The translations under genes and the position numbers were made by a program. Of a stretch of 34,446 nucleotides of DNA, positions 33,179 through 34,446 are shown in pieces; positions within the stretch are counted from its first letter, which is position 1, and the number at the start of each line of letters is the position of its first letter. Source of the DNA: Brevundimonas abyssalis TAR-001. Lineage in GTDB: Bacteria; Pseudomonadota; Alphaproteobacteria; Caulobacterales; Caulobacteraceae. The notes beneath the pieces were generated by a model that was given only the letters and a program-made list of their open reading frames with translations, was not told where the DNA came from and made no database searches. The stretch spans positions 1-34,446 of the forward strand of contig NZ_BATC01000027.1 in NCBI RefSeq assembly GCF_000466985.1, in the 5' to 3' direction.

Positions 33179-33813
33179 TTGCGACGACTATTGCCGACTG
33201 CGAGGTCTTTCCTCACCCATTCCGGCCAGACCCTGGGTCTGGCGGCCGTCGCCGTGATGGCCATGGCCGCCGCGCCCCAGGCCATGTACGTGGCCGTGGA
33301 GGTTGAGAAGCCCGTGGCCGAGCGCCCGATGGCGCCGCCCGTCATCGCCGAGGTGAAGGACATGGGCCCGCCCGTGCGGATCATCGCCTTCGACCTGCCG
33401 ATAAAGAGCCATCCCATTAATTCGCGCTTCGGAACCGCCGTCTGGCGGGCGAGCCCGGCGCGCGTCATCACGCCGGAGTCGACATCGCCGCGCCCACGGG
33501 CACGCCGGTGCTGGCCACGTCCGAGGGCGTGGTCACGGCCGTGGGCTATGACCGGGCGGGCTACGGCCGCTATGTGGAGGTGCGTCACCCCAACGGCCTG
33601 CGCAGCTTTTACGCCCACATGAGCGCCGTGGACGTGCAGACCGGCGCCGAGGTGGCGGCGGGCCAGGTCGTCGGCAAGGTGGGCTCCACCGGCTACTCCA
33701 CCGGACCTCACCTGCATTTCGAGATCCGCCGGGGCGGCGCGCGCCTGAACCCCGCCAACTATCTGGGCCGCGAGTTCGCGGTGCGCATCCCGGGCGACCA
33801 CGCGCGGGGCTAG
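33179..33813 (+). pseudogene. M23 family (LytM) peptidase, frameshifted
   Basis: Two frames make a peptidoglycan endopeptidase of about 211 residues. TTG 33179 is the likely start: GGAG lies upstream, and it opens with a basic stretch and a hydrophobic anchor (about residues 18-36). The first frame reads to N-S-R-F-G. The jump is at 33431-33432: one extra G (TTCGGGAAC) gives R-F-G-N-R-R-L-A-G-E and then the zinc motif H-H-A-G-V-D. Later come Y-A-H-M and H-L-H-F-E-I, so all LytM ligands are present. As written, the second half is out of frame. Role: cleaving peptide cross-links or regulating amidases. The N-terminal segment between anchor and domain is short. Confidence 0.85.
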
Positions 33814-34199
33814 GCCGCCGCAGCACCTCCGCGAGCGCCCATCCCCAGGCTCAGGTGGCGCGCTGCGAAGGTCGCGACCGCCATCACCGCCAGCGACAGG
33901 GCCGTGAACCAGATCGGGTGGGGCATCAGGACCACCAGGGCGATCACGGACGCCATCATCAGCCCGCCCACGATCAGCGCCGCCCAGTCGACCCGCGCCA
34001 GACGCGCGGCCGTCAGGGCGCCCAGAAAGGTGGCGACGCCATAGCCGACGATGACCGCAGCCAGGGTCGGCGCGCCGGGCGCCACGTCCAGCCGCGTGGG
34101 CGGCGGCGGCATCAGATAGTGGGCGGTCATCTCCCACAGGCTGGTGATGACGACGGCCAGCACGACCCCCGCCAGCGTCCCCAGAATTCGTCGCAGCAC
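33810..34199 (-). CDS. Small multi-pass membrane protein of unknown function
   Basis: This protein of about 129 residues has four predicted membrane helices: about residues 4-22, 42-62, 68-88 and 92-112. The first loop carries M-P-P-P-P-T-R-L-D. A short Gly/Ala-rich tail ends the protein. GTG 34199 (M-L-R-R-I-L-G-T-L) has GGGAG 7 nt upstream; longer frames to 34244 open with an unlikely sequence. I do not recognise the family; the general form resembles small DUF-type inner-membrane proteins. Its end overlaps the M23 gene's end by 4 nt, tail to tail. Confidence 0.7.
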   Translation of the reverse strand: MLRRILGTLAGVVLAVVITSLWEMTAHYLMPPPPTRLDVAPGAPTLAAVIVGYGVATFLGALTAARLARVDWAALIVGGLMMASVIALVVLMPHPIWFTALSLAVMAVATFAARHLSLGMGARGGAAAA

Positions 34200-34319
34200 A
34201 TCCGTCTCCCTAAAAGCCCCGTTCGACAATCCGCCGCCGCGCAAGTCCCGTCAACGGCCACGGTTGGCGGGCGACGGGGAAGCGGGTTAGTCATGGTGTT
34301 CGCGAACAGGGGAGGCGGC

Positions 34320-34446
34320 ATGGGTCCGGCGCTCGCACTTACGGATGTCAGCAAGCGGTACGGCGCCTTTCAGGCCGTGCGCGATCTGAGCTTTCAGGTT
34401 CCCAAGGGGTCCATCTGCGGTTTTCTGGGGCCGAACGGGGCGGGCA
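34320..34446 (+). CDS. ABC transporter ATP-binding protein (partial, 5' end)
   Basis: The window ends inside this gene. The visible 42 residues begin M-G-P-A-L-A-L-T-D-V-S-K-R-Y-G, the usual first strand and A-loop Tyr, and reach the start of Walker A in F-L-G-P-N-G-A-G. GGGGAGG sits 4-5 nt before ATG 34320. The F-L-G-P-N-G-A-G form is common in ABC-2 type exporters of the CcmA/DrrA group, which suggests drug, lipid or gliding-type export; the permease would lie beyond the window. Confidence 0.88.
   Translation, partial: MGPALALTDVSKRYGAFQAVRDLSFQVPKGSICGFLGPNGAG

Noticed and set aside
1..34446. Mobile element, prophage, defence system or CRISPR array
   Set aside because: No transposase, integrase, phage, nuclease-helicase or spaced-repeat array signature is visible on either strand, and base composition looks uniform.

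Overview
This window is high-GC DNA from a Gram-negative alphaproteobacterium. The family mix suggests Caulobacterales, and Brevundimonas is my best guess: DUF2794, DUF6356, a HIG1-type twin-TM small protein beside a PduO-type adenosyltransferase, BI-1/YccA, DUF1801, and a GDSL autotransporter. The assignment rests on recalled family distribution, not on a search. I see no tRNA, rRNA, CRISPR array, transposase, integrase or phage gene. Most of the window is ordinary chromosomal housekeeping and envelope biology.

Layout. 1-2551: a palindromic intergenic element, a DUF6356 gene, a glutaryl-CoA dehydrogenase, two copies of a 40-bp dispersed repeat and a lipoprotein. 2701-6307: a tight response regulator / sensor kinase / DegP-like protease operon, probably an envelope-stress circuit. 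6341-6520: a candidate structured small RNA on the minus strand, ending in its own terminator and exposing CCUCC-rich segments. 6631-9049: DUF2794, BI-1/YccA (with a third repeat copy and a terminator), a frameshifted 2H phosphoesterase and a GNAT acetyltransferase. 9101-13995 (minus): a frameshifted TPR secretory protein, a 70-aa protein, a SRPBCC protein and an MFS transporter. 14072-16483: a secreted M20 amidohydrolase and an orphan NMT1/THI5-like binding lipoprotein. 16480-21541 (minus): PduO, the twin-TM protein, M28 peptidase, a BaiN/HI0933-type flavoprotein and an SLC13 permease. 21631-23605: a membrane-anchored unknown, a GreA/B-like factor and DUF1801. 23633-27499: a GNAT-nitrilase fusion, frameshifted hslU and hslO (Hsp33). 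27625-31016: a membrane-linked SDR and a SerB-SerA fusion covering steps 1 and 3 of serine synthesis. 31104-34446: a frameshifted GDSL autotransporter, a frameshifted M23 peptidase, a membrane protein and the start of an ABC ATPase.

Five genes are broken by single frame jumps that all go the same way (equivalent to loss of one base). Four of them fit loss of one G or C from a short homopolymer. This pattern points to consensus errors in the assembly rather than five real pseudogenes.

I found no clear new multi-gene system. The best candidates for novelty are the minus-strand RNA, the dispersed 40-bp repeat, the SerB-SerA fusion, and the two-component/protease operon with a palindrome in its divergent promoter region.
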